DNA of 64,000 nucleotides from XYD12-FULL-36-8 sp964613805 (GCA_964613805.1 CAZTJF010000013.1:1-64000), one strand, 5' to 3'; shown: positions 1 to 9,906, numbered from the stretch's first letter. A program made the numbers and translations. The notes: generated from the sequence alone by a model not told the origin.

Positions 1-216
1 GCACTTAGCTAATTGTTTACTTTAACCATTTACACAAAATTATTTACACTCCCCTTGCTCACAAAAAATAATGAATAAAAATTTCCTCTCTTATTCATTT
101 CTTATCTGCATAACATGATTCATTCGTCCCTTTCTCTACAATACAACTTCCACACATAAAAAAAATTGAGTTGATAATTCTTAACTTTGAATAAAAGATT
201 TTAGAAAGTCCCTTCA
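1..216. other. Non-coding lead-in upstream of the GH9 gene
   Basis: No gene is visible here. The AT-rich stretch holds TAACTTTG at 182-189, a match to the Bacteroidota -7 consensus TAnnTTTG, 27 nt before the ATG at 217. No TTG lies about 20 nt upstream of it, so a promoter is only weakly supported. Confidence 0.4.
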
Positions 217-2712
217 ATGTTAACGCTCAATTATTATTTTCAAATACTATGCTTATTGTTTCTTGTGTCATCTAATAATTTTACTCAATCATGGATTCGA
301 ATAAACCAATTGGGCTACTTACCAAAAAGTGTAAAGGTTGCAGTATTATTATCTAAGGATGAAATTTCTCCTAAGTTTTTTGGTGTTTATGATATTTTAA
401 CAGATGAGCTGGTTTTTCATTCAAACAGCATTAGTTCATACGGAGCATATGGCGCCTTTAAGTCAACATTCCGTTTGAATTTTTCGTCCCTTGAAAAAGA
501 AGGAGCATACTATTTAAAAATAGATTCAATTCGTTCTCCTAATTTTCTAATTAATGCAAATGTTTATGACGGCACCGCTGATTTTTTATTAAAATATATG
601 CGTCAGCAGCGCTGCGGATATAATCCCACATTAAAGGATTCGTGCCATACCTCTGATGGATTTATAATTTATCACCCAACTTTGGATTCCACACATTTTG
701 ATGTAGTTGGGGGTTGGCATGATGCATCTGATTATCTTCAATATGTTACAACTTCTGCCAATGCAGTTTTTCAAATGCTGTTTGCTTATCAAAAAAATCC
801 CGAGTCATTTTTAGATAAATTTGATAAGGATGGGGAAGAAAAACCAAACGGAATTCCTGACATTCTCGATGAAGCAAAATGGGGGCTTGATTGGTTGTCA
901 AAAATGAATCCTCAAAAAGATATCATGTTCAACCAAATTGCAGATGATAGAGATCATCGTGGGTTTAGATTGCCAAATGAGGACACAATTTCCTATGGTA
1001 AAGGATTAGAAAGACCTGTTTATTTCTGCACGGGTGAACCGCAGGGAATTTATAAATATAAAAATCGAAGTGATGGAATTGCCTCGACCGCAGGAAAATT
1101 CTCATCTGCTTTTGCACTTGGCTCTGAAATATTTTCAAGTTATCTACCGGATTATTCTGAATTGTTAAAAGGAAAATACACTGAATCTTACGATTTGGGA
1201 AAACGCTTTCCTGGAGTATGTCAAACAGCACCATGTTTATCTCCATATTTTTATGAAGAGGATAATTGGACTGATGATATGCAGCTTGCGGCTTCTGTTA
1301 TGTATTCTACAACATCAACAAAATCTTTTTTAGAAGATGCTTTGTATTTTGGTGAAAAAGAACGCATCACACCGTGGATGGGAACTGATACTGCAAAACA
1401 CTATCAATGGTATCCTTTTGTGAATCTGGGACATTTTTATCTCGCGTCAATGGCAGAAAATGTAAAACAAAATAATTTTAAAAAATATTTAAGAGAAGGA
1501 ATTGAAAAAGTTTATTCACGCGGCAAAGCAAATCCGTTTCTATTTGGTGTGCCGTTTATTTGGTGCTCCAACAATTTAGTTGCTGCAATCTTAACACAAT
1601 CCCGGCTATATACTGAACTGACGAGAGACCCTTCATTTATAGAAATGGAAACAAGTCTGCGGGATTGGCTGTTTGGATGTAATCCATGGGGGACAAGCAT
1701 GATTATTGGTTTACCTCAGAATGGGGACTATCCCGAAGATCCGCATTCTGCTTTTACTCATCTTAATAATATTAGAATTGATGGAGGATTGGTTGATGGA
1801 CCTGTTTACACTTCAATTTACAAAAAACTAATTGGGATTAAACTTTACAACGAAGATGAATACGAACAATTTCAATCTGATATTGCTGTTTATCATGATG
1901 ACTATGGCGATTATTCCACAAATGAACCAACAATGGATGGAACAGCAAGTTTGACTTACTATTTATCGTCATTACAAAAAATCGGTTCGCATCAAGTAAA
2001 ACAAAATAAATTAGTTTCTTACAAAGGTGCAGTTGTTAGAACTGACAGTTCGCAAAAACAAATCAATCTTGTTTTTACCGGAGATGAATTTTCCGATGGT
2101 TACGAGAAAATTAAAACAACCTTAGACAAGCATAAAATAAAGGCATCATTTTTTTTCACTGGGGATTTTTATAGGAATCGAAAGAATGAGATAATTGTTA
2201 AAGAGCTAATTTCTGAAGGACATTACTTGGGCGCACATTCCGATAAACATATTTTGTACGCTTCGTGGAAAAATAGAGATTCAACTTTAGTGACAAAGCA
2301 AGAATTTATTAATGATCTGCGAGCGAATTATAATGAAATGAAGAAGTTCGGAATTTCAAAAGAGAATGCAAGGTATTTTCTCCCTCCTTTTGAATGGTAT
2401 AATGATCAAGTAAGTGATTGGTGCAAAGAGATAGGAGTGGTTTTAGTATGTCATACTGGCGGCACAAATTCAAACCAAGATTGGACTTATCCTGAACTCG
2501 GCGACAAATATTTCAGTAGTCAAAAAATCATTGATAACATATTTGGTGCTGAAAAAAATCAACCTAACGGTTTGAATGGGTTTCTTTTATTGATGCACAT
2601 TGGTGCGGATGCAAGAAGGACTGATAAACTTTACAATCGTTTGGATGAAGTACTCTTGGAATTAAAAAACAGGGGATATTCGTTTACGTTATTAAGTGAA
2701 ACGAGTCAATAA
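217..2712 (+). CDS. GH9 glycoside hydrolase fused to a polysaccharide-deacetylase-like domain
   Basis: Predicted secreted or envelope enzyme of 831 aa that cleaves beta-glucan chains (cellulase/glucosidase type), with a C-terminal NodB/CE4-like domain. Residues 1-24 look like a signal peptide. Residues ~25-115 form the Ig-like CelD_N module that usually precedes GH9, and ~118-590 the GH9 catalytic domain. The motif GGWHDASDY carries the paired aspartates D169 and D172, and STNEP carries the likely acid E570. Residues ~612-831 resemble CE4: H674 and H678 form the HxxxH metal motif and a RYFLPP segment follows, but motif 1 reads TGDEFSDG instead of TFDDG. No T9SS sorting domain is seen at the C-terminus. 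The gene is convergent with the stress-protein gene. GH9 assignment is firm; substrate and deacetylase activity are inferred. Confidence 0.85.
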   Translation: MLTLNYYFQILCLLFLVSSNNFTQSWIRINQLGYLPKSVKVAVLLSKDEISPKFFGVYDILTDELVFHSNSISSYGAYGAFKSTFRLNFSSLEKEGAYYLKIDSIRSPNFLINANVYDGTADFLLKYMRQQRCGYNPTLKDSCHTSDGFIIYHPTLDSTHFDVVGGWHDASDYLQYVTTSANAVFQMLFAYQKNPESFLDKFDKDGEEKPNGIPDILDEAKWGLDWLSKMNPQKDIMFNQIADDRDHRGFRLPNEDTISYGKGLERPVYFCTGEPQGIYKYKNRSDGIASTAGKFSSAFALGSEIFSSYLPDYSELLKGKYTESYDLGKRFPGVCQTAPCLSPYFYEEDNWTDDMQLAASVMYSTTSTKSFLEDALYFGEKERITPWMGTDTAKHYQWYPFVNLGHFYLASMAENVKQNNFKKYLREGIEKVYSRGKANPFLFGVPFIWCSNNLVAAILTQSRLYTELTRDPSFIEMETSLRDWLFGCNPWGTSMIIGLPQNGDYPEDPHSAFTHLNNIRIDGGLVDGPVYTSIYKKLIGIKLYNEDEYEQFQSDIAVYHDDYGDYSTNEPTMDGTASLTYYLSSLQKIGSHQVKQNKLVSYKGAVVRTDSSQKQINLVFTGDEFSDGYEKIKTTLDKHKIKASFFFTGDFYRNRKNEIIVKELISEGHYLGAHSDKHILYASWKNRDSTLVTKQEFINDLRANYNEMKKFGISKENARYFLPPFEWYNDQVSDWCKEIGVVLVCHTGGTNSNQDWTYPELGDKYFSSQKIIDNIFGAEKNQPNGLNGFLLLMHIGADARRTDKLYNRLDEVLLELKNRGYSFTLLSETSQ

Positions 2713-2812
2713 AATTTTTTAGAAGTTTAACAGTAAGTAGGATTATTTGTTGGCAATTAAGCGAAGTGAGGATTGAATTAGCACCTAAAAATAATCCCGG
2801 ATGAAGAAAATT

Positions 2813-3313
2813 TCAACCAACCCAACTTTCTGCGAAGCTGTATTTTTTTAGTTCCCTGTTTTTGATTACTGGAACATTAGATTTTATACAAATTACTGGA
2901 ACATCCGATTGTCTCATAATTTTATCTGCGATATTACCCATTAACATATGCGAAAGATTTGTCCAACCATGACTGGCAATCACAATCATATCAATGTCAT
3001 TTTGTCTCGAGTAATTAAGAATTTCTTTATGAGGAATTCCTTCAACCAGAACCTCGATTATTTCAACATCAGAACGCAAAACTTCGAACTTAAATTTTCT
3101 TAGTTCTTCTCGTGCATTCTCGTATCTGATTTTACGAATGAAAGAAAGGTCAGAGGTTTTGGGCTGCTGCTCTTTGTAGTAAACCGGGTCTATGATATGG
3201 ATAAGATGGAGATGAGCATCATTGTGTTGTGCAAGACAATGTCCCAACTCGAATACTTGATATGAGCTTGTACTGAAATCAATCGGGACCAATATGTTTT
3301 TTACATGTATCAT
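2813..3313 (-). CDS. Universal stress protein (UspA family)
   Basis: Single-domain Usp protein of 166 aa, a cytosolic alpha/beta protein of the type that often binds ATP and is made under stress. The N-terminal strand KNILVPIDFS with its aspartate and the C-terminal segment IVIASHGWTNLSHMLMGN match the family. The usual G-2x-G-9x-G(S/T) nucleotide loop is incomplete: the first glycine is alanine and the last G is followed by N, so ATP binding is uncertain. It is a stand-alone gene, convergent with the GH9 gene and separated from the next minus-strand gene by 467 bp. Family confident; cellular role unknown. Confidence 0.85.
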   Translation of the reverse strand: MIHVKNILVPIDFSTSSYQVFELGHCLAQHNDAHLHLIHIIDPVYYKEQQPKTSDLSFIRKIRYENAREELRKFKFEVLRSDVEIIEVLVEGIPHKEILNYSRQNDIDMIVIASHGWTNLSHMLMGNIADKIMRQSDVPVICIKSNVPVIKNRELKKYSFAESWVG

Positions 3314-3780
3314 TAGTTCCCTCTTTTTTTAGTTGAACTCTTGGTTAACATTTAGCTACCGTTTACATTATAAAAAAATTTTCTGCATTGTCAACATTTT
3401 TCGAAATACACTTGAATGAATGTTGAATTAAGCTTCATGAATTTGTGATAACATTAATAATCAGCAAATTCTACAAAACACTTTAAAAAAACTTGTATAA
3501 TCTTAGCAGAGGGAAAAAATATTGTTCTTTAGTCTGACAATTCTAACGCGCATAGCCATACTAACCATAGATGGGTAATCTATAACCGTGCCAAATAATC
3601 ATTAATCATTAAAAAAGGAAGCTGTAAGATTTGTAATAAATAATTTGTACTGGGAAAACGAAATTATTGGAGGGAATGACTCAAGGTTGTAAGAAAAATG
3701 TTTTTTTTGATTCCAAGCAGCAAAAATTAAAATCTATTGCACGAGCTAAAAAAATAGTTTCTGCTCAAATTAGCAAGAAA
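3314..3780. other. 467-bp spacer between usp and the response regulator gene
   Basis: This AT-rich stretch should hold the promoter of the stress-protein gene and the 3' end of the two-component operon. I see no TAnnTTTG box with a correctly spaced TTG, no hairpin terminator and no convincing gene. A 47-codon plus-strand ORF at 3676 is listed among the rejected items. Confidence 0.5.
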
Positions 3781-5136
3781 TTAAGCTTTTATATCGAGTT
3801 CTTTCATCTTACGATATAGAGTGGACAGCCCAACCTTGAGGAATTCGGCTGTTTTTTCTTTATCGAATTCATTGTTTTCAAGGGTTCTCAGAATATAGTT
3901 CCTTTCAAAGTTATTCACTGAATCTTCGAGAGAACCTGAGGTGTAATGGTCAGTAATCATATCAGCAGGTTTGAAGACATTCGGTAAATCTTTAAGTGTA
4001 ATAAAATCCTCTTTGGCAAAAATTACAGCACGTTCGATAACATTTTCCAATTCACGAACCTCACCTCGCCATTCATAATTCATTAATGCACGCATGGCTT
4101 CCGGTTCAATACCTTTTATATGTTTATTCATTTCCTTCCGATATTTAGTTAAAAAGTGATCTGCGAGCATAGGAATATCTTCCTCTCTCTCCTTTAATGT
4201 TGGAAGCTCAATTTCTACGACATTCAAGCGGTAAAATAAATCTTCTCTAAACTTACCGTTTTTAATTTCCTGTTTGAGATCTCTATTGGTTGATGCAATG
4301 AATCTGATATTTACATACAGAGGTGAAGTTGATCCTACAGGAGTAAATTCTCTTTCTTGTAATACTCTTAGAAATTTTACCTGGAGATTCAATGGCAGCT
4401 CACTAACCTCATCTAAGAACAGAGTGCCGCCATCAGCAGCTTTAAAGAAACCTTCCTTTTCTGAGATAGCACCGGTAAAAGCTCCCCGTTTGTGTCCAAA
4501 AAGCTCACTCTCGATAAGGTTTTCAGAAATAGCACCGCAGTTAACAGGTATGAATGCTTTATTTTTTCTTTTACTTTTAAAGTGAAGCGCTCTGGCGACA
4601 AGTTCTTTTCCAGTTCCGCTTTTGCCGGTAATTAATACTGTGCTGTCTGACTCAGCAACAGTCTCAATCATATCATAGATATTTTTAATTAGAGGACTTT
4701 TTCCAACGATACTATCATAATCATAAGTTCTCTGTATTTCCTTTTTAAGAATTCTATTTTCGAGCAGTATATCCTTGATTTCAAATAATTTTTTAATCTT
4801 AATAAGAATTTCATCAAACTCGATAGGTTTTAGAATGTAATCACTTGCGCCATTTCTTAATGCGGATATAGCTGTATCTAATGAACCATAAGCTGTAATG
4901 ATAATTACTGAAGTTTGAATGTTTAATTTTTGAATTTCTTCAACAAGTTGAATCCCTTTCATACCCGGCATTTCAAGATCAGTTATAACAACATCAAAGC
5001 TGTCAGCTACTATTTTATCATAAGCCGAATTACCATTCTCTGCTTCCTCTACTATGTAACCTTCTTTCTTCAAAACAAAAGAAAGTGATTCGCGGATTAT
5101 TTCTTCATCATCTACAACTAATATTTTTTGAGCCAT
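3781..5136 (-). CDS. NtrC-family sigma-54-dependent response regulator
   Basis: Transcriptional activator of 451 aa. Residues 1-120 are a receiver domain with acidic residues D9/D10 and the phospho-acceptor D53 (ITDLEMPG). Residues ~145-385 are an AAA+ domain with a Walker A GKSGTGKE near residue 170 and a GAFTGA loop near 217, the segment that contacts sigma-54. The last ~40 residues form a Fis-type helix-turn-helix. It lies 15 nt downstream of the sensor kinase gene, so the two form a cotranscribed two-component system. It should activate sigma-54 promoters after phosphorylation; its targets cannot be read from this window. Confidence 0.93.
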   Translation of the reverse strand: MAQKILVVDDEEIIRESLSFVLKKEGYIVEEAENGNSAYDKIVADSFDVVITDLEMPGMKGIQLVEEIQKLNIQTSVIIITAYGSLDTAISALRNGASDYILKPIEFDEILIKIKKLFEIKDILLENRILKKEIQRTYDYDSIVGKSPLIKNIYDMIETVAESDSTVLITGKSGTGKELVARALHFKSKRKNKAFIPVNCGAISENLIESELFGHKRGAFTGAISEKEGFFKAADGGTLFLDEVSELPLNLQVKFLRVLQEREFTPVGSTSPLYVNIRFIASTNRDLKQEIKNGKFREDLFYRLNVVEIELPTLKEREEDIPMLADHFLTKYRKEMNKHIKGIEPEAMRALMNYEWRGEVRELENVIERAVIFAKEDFITLKDLPNVFKPADMITDHYTSGSLEDSVNNFERNYILRTLENNEFDKEKTAEFLKVGLSTLYRKMKELDIKA

Positions 5137-5151
5137 ATTTCTTTTCTAAAT

Positions 5152-6582
5152 TTAATTTTGGAATGGAAGAATAATTATAAAAGTTGTTCCTTGATTGAAA
5201 ACACTCGATACTTTTATTTCACCTTGGAAACTTTTTATTATGCCATAGCTGACCCAAAGACCTAAACCGGTTCCTCTGCCTTCTTTTTTTGTAGTAAAGA
5301 AAGGTTCAAATATTTTAGGAATGTTTTCTTTTGAAATACCTACACCATTATCGGAAAATGAGATTATTACCTCATTGTTTTCATTTATATCCGATGTGAT
5401 GACAATCTTTTTTTCGCGTTTAGGAGATTCCAATATTGCATCTGCAGCATTCAATAAAATATTTACAAACACTTGCTGTATCTGATCGGCAACGAGAGGA
5501 AGCAGCGGAATACTTTTATTAAAATTCAGTTCAAAGATAATATCCTTTGCTTTTATTCCTACTTTCATAATTTCAATTGCTTCAGAAAGATTTTTGTTAA
5601 TATCTGTCATCTGAAATTCAAAATTTGATGGACGAGAAAAATCAACTAAGTCCCTAATAATTTTTGAAATCCGATTTACTTGATTTTTAACCAACTCAAG
5701 TTTTTCCTTAACAAGATCATCGGTTGTAAAACGCTGTGCAACTTGAACTAAAGCTGAAATTGACGCCAACGGGTTTCCAACTTCGTGTGCAATTCCCGCA
5801 GCGAGTGTTCCAATACTTTCCATCTTTTGAGTATGAATTAACTGTTTTTCTAATGTTTTCTTTTCACTTAAATCACGATGAACACCAAAATATCCGGTAA
5901 CATTTTGTTCGGAATCTAGAATGGGTGAAATTAAAAGTTGTGTGTGATATGGTTCACCGTTCTTCTTTGTGTTCTCAACATCACCAATCCAGACCTTTCC
6001 GCTTTTAATCGTTGTCCACATTTCTGACCAAAATTTCTTCATTTGTTTCTTACTTCCAAACACCCTCGGGTTTTCACCAATTAATTCATCTTTTGTATAG
6101 CCGCTGACTTTTAAGAAAGCTGGATTAACATAAATCATTCTACCTTCAGTATCAGTTATCTGCAAAGGATTTACTGTGTTTTCCGCAACATAAAAAAATC
6201 TTTGTAGATCTTCTTCCCGCTCCTTTTTATCTGTAATGTTGTTAGCAATAATAAAGCAATTTTTTTCTGCTGCTGTTGCATCCTCATGGTAATTGTAGGG
6301 GCTGATAAACAGATCCACAAACATATTAACTTCACCAAAACTAAATTTTGCAGAATAATCCAATGACTTCTGCTCTTGTATACAAGCACTTATTTTATTT
6401 TTTAATACATTCCTTTCAGGTTCTTCAATGATTTCAAAAAAATTTATTTTATTAAGATTAACATTTAATTTTTTATTACTTGCTTTATTTGAGCAAAGTA
6501 TTTTTCCATTTTCGGAAATAATGAAGCACATTCCCTCAAAAAAATTAAAGAAATCAAAATCGAACGAGAACCTTTTTTTCAT
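5152..6582 (-). CDS. PAS-domain sensor histidine kinase, cytosolic
   Basis: Sensor kinase of 476 aa, partner of the NtrC-type regulator 15 nt downstream. An N-terminal region (~10-110) resembles a divergent PAS domain. A clear PAS plus PAC domain follows at ~130-245, then a HisKA domain with phospho-accepting H266 in GIAHEVGNP. The HATPase region has the N box (NILLNAADAI), G1 (FSDNGVGIS), F box (FEPFFTTK) and G2 (GRGTGLGLW). No transmembrane segment or signal peptide is visible, so it probably senses a cytosolic cue or uses a PAS-bound ligand; no haem or flavin ligand could be identified. A possible -7 box, TAAGTTTG, lies on the minus strand at 6625-6618. Confidence 0.92.
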   Translation of the reverse strand: MKKRFSFDFDFFNFFEGMCFIISENGKILCSNKASNKKLNVNLNKINFFEIIEEPERNVLKNKISACIQEQKSLDYSAKFSFGEVNMFVDLFISPYNYHEDATAAEKNCFIIANNITDKKEREEDLQRFFYVAENTVNPLQITDTEGRMIYVNPAFLKVSGYTKDELIGENPRVFGSKKQMKKFWSEMWTTIKSGKVWIGDVENTKKNGEPYHTQLLISPILDSEQNVTGYFGVHRDLSEKKTLEKQLIHTQKMESIGTLAAGIAHEVGNPLASISALVQVAQRFTTDDLVKEKLELVKNQVNRISKIIRDLVDFSRPSNFEFQMTDINKNLSEAIEIMKVGIKAKDIIFELNFNKSIPLLPLVADQIQQVFVNILLNAADAILESPKREKKIVITSDINENNEVIISFSDNGVGISKENIPKIFEPFFTTKKEGRGTGLGLWVSYGIIKSFQGEIKVSSVFNQGTTFIIILPFQN

Positions 6583-6689
6583 AATGGAAATTTACATTGT
6601 AACTAATAATTTTTGTACAAACTTAAATAAATGATGGACAATAACACATGGTATAATTCTGTATCTTTCAATAAAAAAATGGAAATTTT

Positions 6690-7451
6690 ATGAAAATATC
6701 TTTAGTTCAATTCAGTCCTGAATGGGAGAGTAAATCCCAAAGCATGAAAAAAATACTATCCATTTTAAAAAGAAAATCGGATTTGGGAGATATTTTAATC
6801 TTCCCAGAAATGACATTAACTGGTTTCAGCATGAATGCTTCATCAATGGCTGAGAGAATGTGCAACCAAACGATTGCTTTTTTTTCAGGAATTGCTCAAA
6901 AGTACCAATCCGATTTATTTGCGGGGCTTATTGAAAAGGAGGGACGAAATTATTTCAATACTTTAGTTCACATAGATTCTAAAGGAAAATTTAAGACCAA
7001 GTATAAAAAGATTCATCCATTCTCCTATTCAAAAGAAAATAAATTTTATAAAGCGGGAAATAGAATTATTATTACCAAAGTTCACGGATGGAAAATTGGA
7101 CTTTCAATTTGCTATGATCTTCGTTTTCCTGAATTATATAGACTTTATGCAAAAGAGAAAGTTGATCTAATTATTAATATTGCAAATTGGCCTGATACAC
7201 GAATCGAGCATTGGCGAGCTTTACTAAAAGCTCGTGCAATTGAAAATCAATGTTACTTTGCAGGAGTGAATCGAGTAGGCAACGATCCCAAACTTCATTA
7301 CAATGGCTATTCAAGTGTGTTCGATCCCATGGGAAAAGAGATTGCAAGTAAAATAAATAAAGAAATTATCTTAACAGTAGATATAAATAAATCCTATGTG
7401 AAAGATGTTCGTGCCAAGCTGCCGTTTCTAAATGATATAAAATTGATTTAA
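6690..7451 (+). CDS. Carbon-nitrogen hydrolase (omega-amidase/nitrilase family)
   Basis: Cytosolic amidase of 253 aa. The catalytic triad of the nitrilase superfamily is complete: E40 (FPEM), K107 (YKKIHPF) and C141 (SICYDLRFPELYR). The DLRFPELYR context and the length fit the YafV/Nit2 omega-amidase branch, which hydrolyses alpha-ketoglutaramate or alpha-ketosuccinamate. That substrate is inferred from family resemblance. The gene is divergent from the kinase and convergent with the next gene, so it seems to be transcribed alone. An imperfect -7-like TATCTTTC sits at 6662-6669. Confidence 0.85.
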   Translation: MKISLVQFSPEWESKSQSMKKILSILKRKSDLGDILIFPEMTLTGFSMNASSMAERMCNQTIAFFSGIAQKYQSDLFAGLIEKEGRNYFNTLVHIDSKGKFKTKYKKIHPFSYSKENKFYKAGNRIIITKVHGWKIGLSICYDLRFPELYRLYAKEKVDLIINIANWPDTRIEHWRALLKARAIENQCYFAGVNRVGNDPKLHYNGYSSVFDPMGKEIASKINKEIILTVDINKSYVKDVRAKLPFLNDIKLI

Positions 7452-7482
7452 CCAATTACCTTTGTGGAAAGACTCGCAGGTT

Positions 7483-8541
7483 TCACTTAAAGATTACTCC
7501 TAACCCGGGTGTATAAACAGTTGTTAACCCAAGAATGACATTTCTATTTCTCTGCAGAACAAACCAAATACCTGGAGAAAACTTACCGATTTTTATTATA
7601 CCTGGATAGATATTGATATTACAAAAGTAATCAGTTAGTCCGCTGAAAAAAATAGAAGTCATCAGCGAATTATTTTTGTCATAAAAAACACCAAAGTTCC
7701 ACGTAGTTTTCAGTTCAAATCGCCTGCCGACTTCATTAAACACTTCAAGTTTTTTTGCACGTAAACCAAATCCGGCAGAAATTGATTCTTCTTCATTGAA
7801 TTTATAAGAACCGCCAATCAATCCATTCATTCCAAAATAATAAAAGAGAGATAGTCTTTCAGCCAAGGGAGTCTGCCACTTAATTGAAAAATATTGTCCA
7901 TTGTTATGTAAAGTACCATCAAAACAAAATGATGGCTGCAGAGACCAATCAGCTAGGTTAAGCTCTTCCTTAAAAAATTTTTTCACTCCATCAAAACTGA
8001 AAAGAATTATACCGCCAATATCAAAAAAATAAATATCGGCTATTGGATCAACGTTAATATCGTTATAGTTATCGTTCTCTCTAATTTCATTTAAAAGATG
8101 ATACGAAGCCATTGTGGCAAGTGAGAAAATTTTTGGAAGCGGGAAACTATGCATTGAATACCACTCCTCAATGGCAACATAAGTCATTCCACCGCCAATT
8201 AAATGAAGTTGATAATTTGGCCACCATTGTGCTTGTTTCTTGGTTAAATTAATGGGCAGGAGTTCACTCTTTATGAAGTTCCAATATCCAAATTTTGAAA
8301 TCACATAAAGTGGGCTTGATAAATTTCTAAAGAGATAGTCGGTATTTCTTGCATAATTGAATTGAAAAACAGCTCTAGACCTTCCCTCAAGTTGAATGAT
8401 ATCAAAGCTTGCATTTAATAATAAATTCAGCGGATTATAAATAGATTCGCTGCCGTAATCTTTGCCTGTGTAGTAAATATTTTCTTGTGGGAATGCTGAG
8501 CCATGGACTAGAACAACTAAAAATAGAATTAGAAATCTCAT
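7483..8541 (-). CDS. Hypothetical secreted/outer-membrane protein
   Basis: I do not recognise this 352-aa protein. It begins with a signal peptide (MRFLILFLVVLVHGSAFPQ) and its C-terminal half is rich in alternating aromatic and polar strands, consistent with an outer-membrane barrel. A central segment around residues 115-180 has helical, hydrophobic stretches and the acidic motif DPIADIYFFDIGG, which could hold a metal or active site. It is 172 nt downstream of the DUF454 gene on the same strand, and cotranscription is possible. No function is proposed. Confidence 0.65.
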   Translation of the reverse strand: MRFLILFLVVLVHGSAFPQENIYYTGKDYGSESIYNPLNLLLNASFDIIQLEGRSRAVFQFNYARNTDYLFRNLSSPLYVISKFGYWNFIKSELLPINLTKKQAQWWPNYQLHLIGGGMTYVAIEEWYSMHSFPLPKIFSLATMASYHLLNEIRENDNYNDINVDPIADIYFFDIGGIILFSFDGVKKFFKEELNLADWSLQPSFCFDGTLHNNGQYFSIKWQTPLAERLSLFYYFGMNGLIGGSYKFNEEESISAGFGLRAKKLEVFNEVGRRFELKTTWNFGVFYDKNNSLMTSIFFSGLTDYFCNINIYPGIIKIGKFSPGIWFVLQRNRNVILGLTTVYTPGLGVIFK

Positions 8542-8713
8542 GGACGAATTTAACTAAATAAGTAAACCAATAACCTGTAGTTTCTTTGAAAATTTGCCAA
8601 TAAATTTAGTTACATGATGAAGCGATTCTGGAGATAGTTATCAATAATTCCACTGCTTAGTATCGTATTACTGATCTCTAATAGGATCACGTTTCTGAGT
8701 GTGAATAAAATCT

Positions 8714-9130
8714 TCAAATTTCTGAAGTTTTTTTAGTTTTAATTAAAATAATATGTGTGCTAACACCAATAGCAATTGCAAATAAAATTATTCTAATATA
8801 AAATTCATTAGTAAGAAAAAAAGCTGATATACCGATTGACAGCCAAAGAAAAATAATTGTGATAATTTTCGACTTTATTGTTAGTCCGGATTTATCCTGA
8901 TAATTTTTTAAGTATACACCAAGAATCTTGTGGTTTCGGAGCCACTCATTTGCCTTTGGTGAACTTTTAACAAAACATGCTGAAGCAAGAATTAGAAAGA
9001 TAGTTGTAGGTAGTAATGGCAGGAAAATACCTATTATTCCTATCGCAACAAGCAAAAATCCTGAGATTAGGTACACACCCCGAACTAAATTTATCTTTAA
9101 AGATTTATTGCTTGCTTGATTTGATGACAT
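8714..9130 (-). CDS. DUF454 (YbaN-like) inner-membrane protein
   Basis: Small membrane protein of 138 aa with about four transmembrane helices. The segment IGIFLPLLPTTIFLILASACFV followed by SSP and WL..H...G.Y matches the YbaN/DUF454 family, whose function is not established. The chosen start places the first helix about 15 residues in. A minus-strand TAAATTTG box (9196-9189) lies upstream without a clear -33 TTG. Confidence 0.85.
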   Translation of the reverse strand: MSSNQASNKSLKINLVRGVYLISGFLLVAIGIIGIFLPLLPTTIFLILASACFVKSSPKANEWLRNHKILGVYLKNYQDKSGLTIKSKIITIIFLWLSIGISAFFLTNEFYIRIILFAIAIGVSTHIILIKTKKTSEI

Positions 9131-9461
9131 AAAGTTATTGAGAATTTTTTTATTAACAATTTAAAGATAGAATATTTTTAATGTTTGACAAATTTACTCC
9201 CTAAAGATTTTGTGGTAAAAATTTTAACCGATTATTTATAAAATCTTCCAACGACCTTATGATTGGCTTTTACAAGATTGTGAAAACGATTTTAAGTTTT
9301 AGGGAGTATAGAATCAACTATTTCATTTTTACAGATGGCCTGCTCAAATTCTAAATCTAATCTAAGTCAGACTTTTTCTTTATATTTAACTTAAAGAAAA
9401 CATATTAAACAAGAATTTCTTAATTGCTGAAAATAAATTTATAAATTAAAATCACTAAATC
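9131..9461. other. 331-bp divergent spacer
   Basis: This AT-rich region lies between the divergent DUF454 and thioesterase genes. Apart from the weak minus-strand -7 box at 9189-9196 I see no gene, RNA, repeat or terminator in it. Confidence 0.5.
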
Positions 9462-9866
9462 ATGTTCATTGCAAAACGAAAAATAAACTTTTACGACTGC
9501 GATCCGGCAGGAATTTTATTCTATGGAAAGATATATGAACTGTCTCATTCAGTTTATGAGGAACTGATCCAAAGCTTTGGTTTGAAAGAAGATTATTGGT
9601 CGAATGAAGACTACGTTGTACCGATAATTCACAGCGAAGCAATATACCACAAACCTTTAATTTACAACTCATTTGCGGTTGTGGAGCTATTTGTTGAGAA
9701 TATAAGTTCATCTGTCTTTAAACTTTCATACAATTGCAAGAATGAGAATGGAGAAATATGTGTTGAGGTTAAAACGACGCATGTTTTTGTTGATAAAAAA
9801 ACCTGGGAAAAAAAGCGGATTAAAGATGATGTGCGCGAGGGATTAACGAAGCATTTGATTGAATAA
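9462..9866 (+). CDS. Hotdog-fold acyl-CoA thioesterase, candidate DHNA-CoA thioesterase
   Basis: Single-domain 4HBT-type thioesterase of 134 aa. The signature FYDCDPAGILFYGKIYE carries the catalytic aspartate D14 in the position used by YbgC-like and 4-hydroxybenzoyl-CoA thioesterases. It sits next to the menaquinone operon, convergent with menE. In menaquinone synthesis 1,4-dihydroxy-2-naphthoyl-CoA made by MenB must be hydrolysed before MenA acts, and in cyanobacteria and plants a hotdog thioesterase does this. No other thioesterase is present in the men block, so a MenI-like role is a reasonable inference. A general acyl-CoA thioesterase is the alternative. Confidence 0.75.
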   Translation: MFIAKRKINFYDCDPAGILFYGKIYELSHSVYEELIQSFGLKEDYWSNEDYVVPIIHSEAIYHKPLIYNSFAVVELFVENISSSVFKLSYNCKNENGEICVEVKTTHVFVDKKTWEKKRIKDDVREGLTKHLIE

Positions 9867-9906
9867 TCTTTCCATCACACGACTCATTTTAAATATATAA
9901 GAAAAA

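Noticed and set aside
3676..3819. A 47-codon plus-strand ORF behind GGAGGG in the usp-response regulator spacer
   Set aside because: The ribosome-binding-like site is only 1 nt from the ATG, the ORF runs into the antisense of a real gene, and the product has no recognisable feature.
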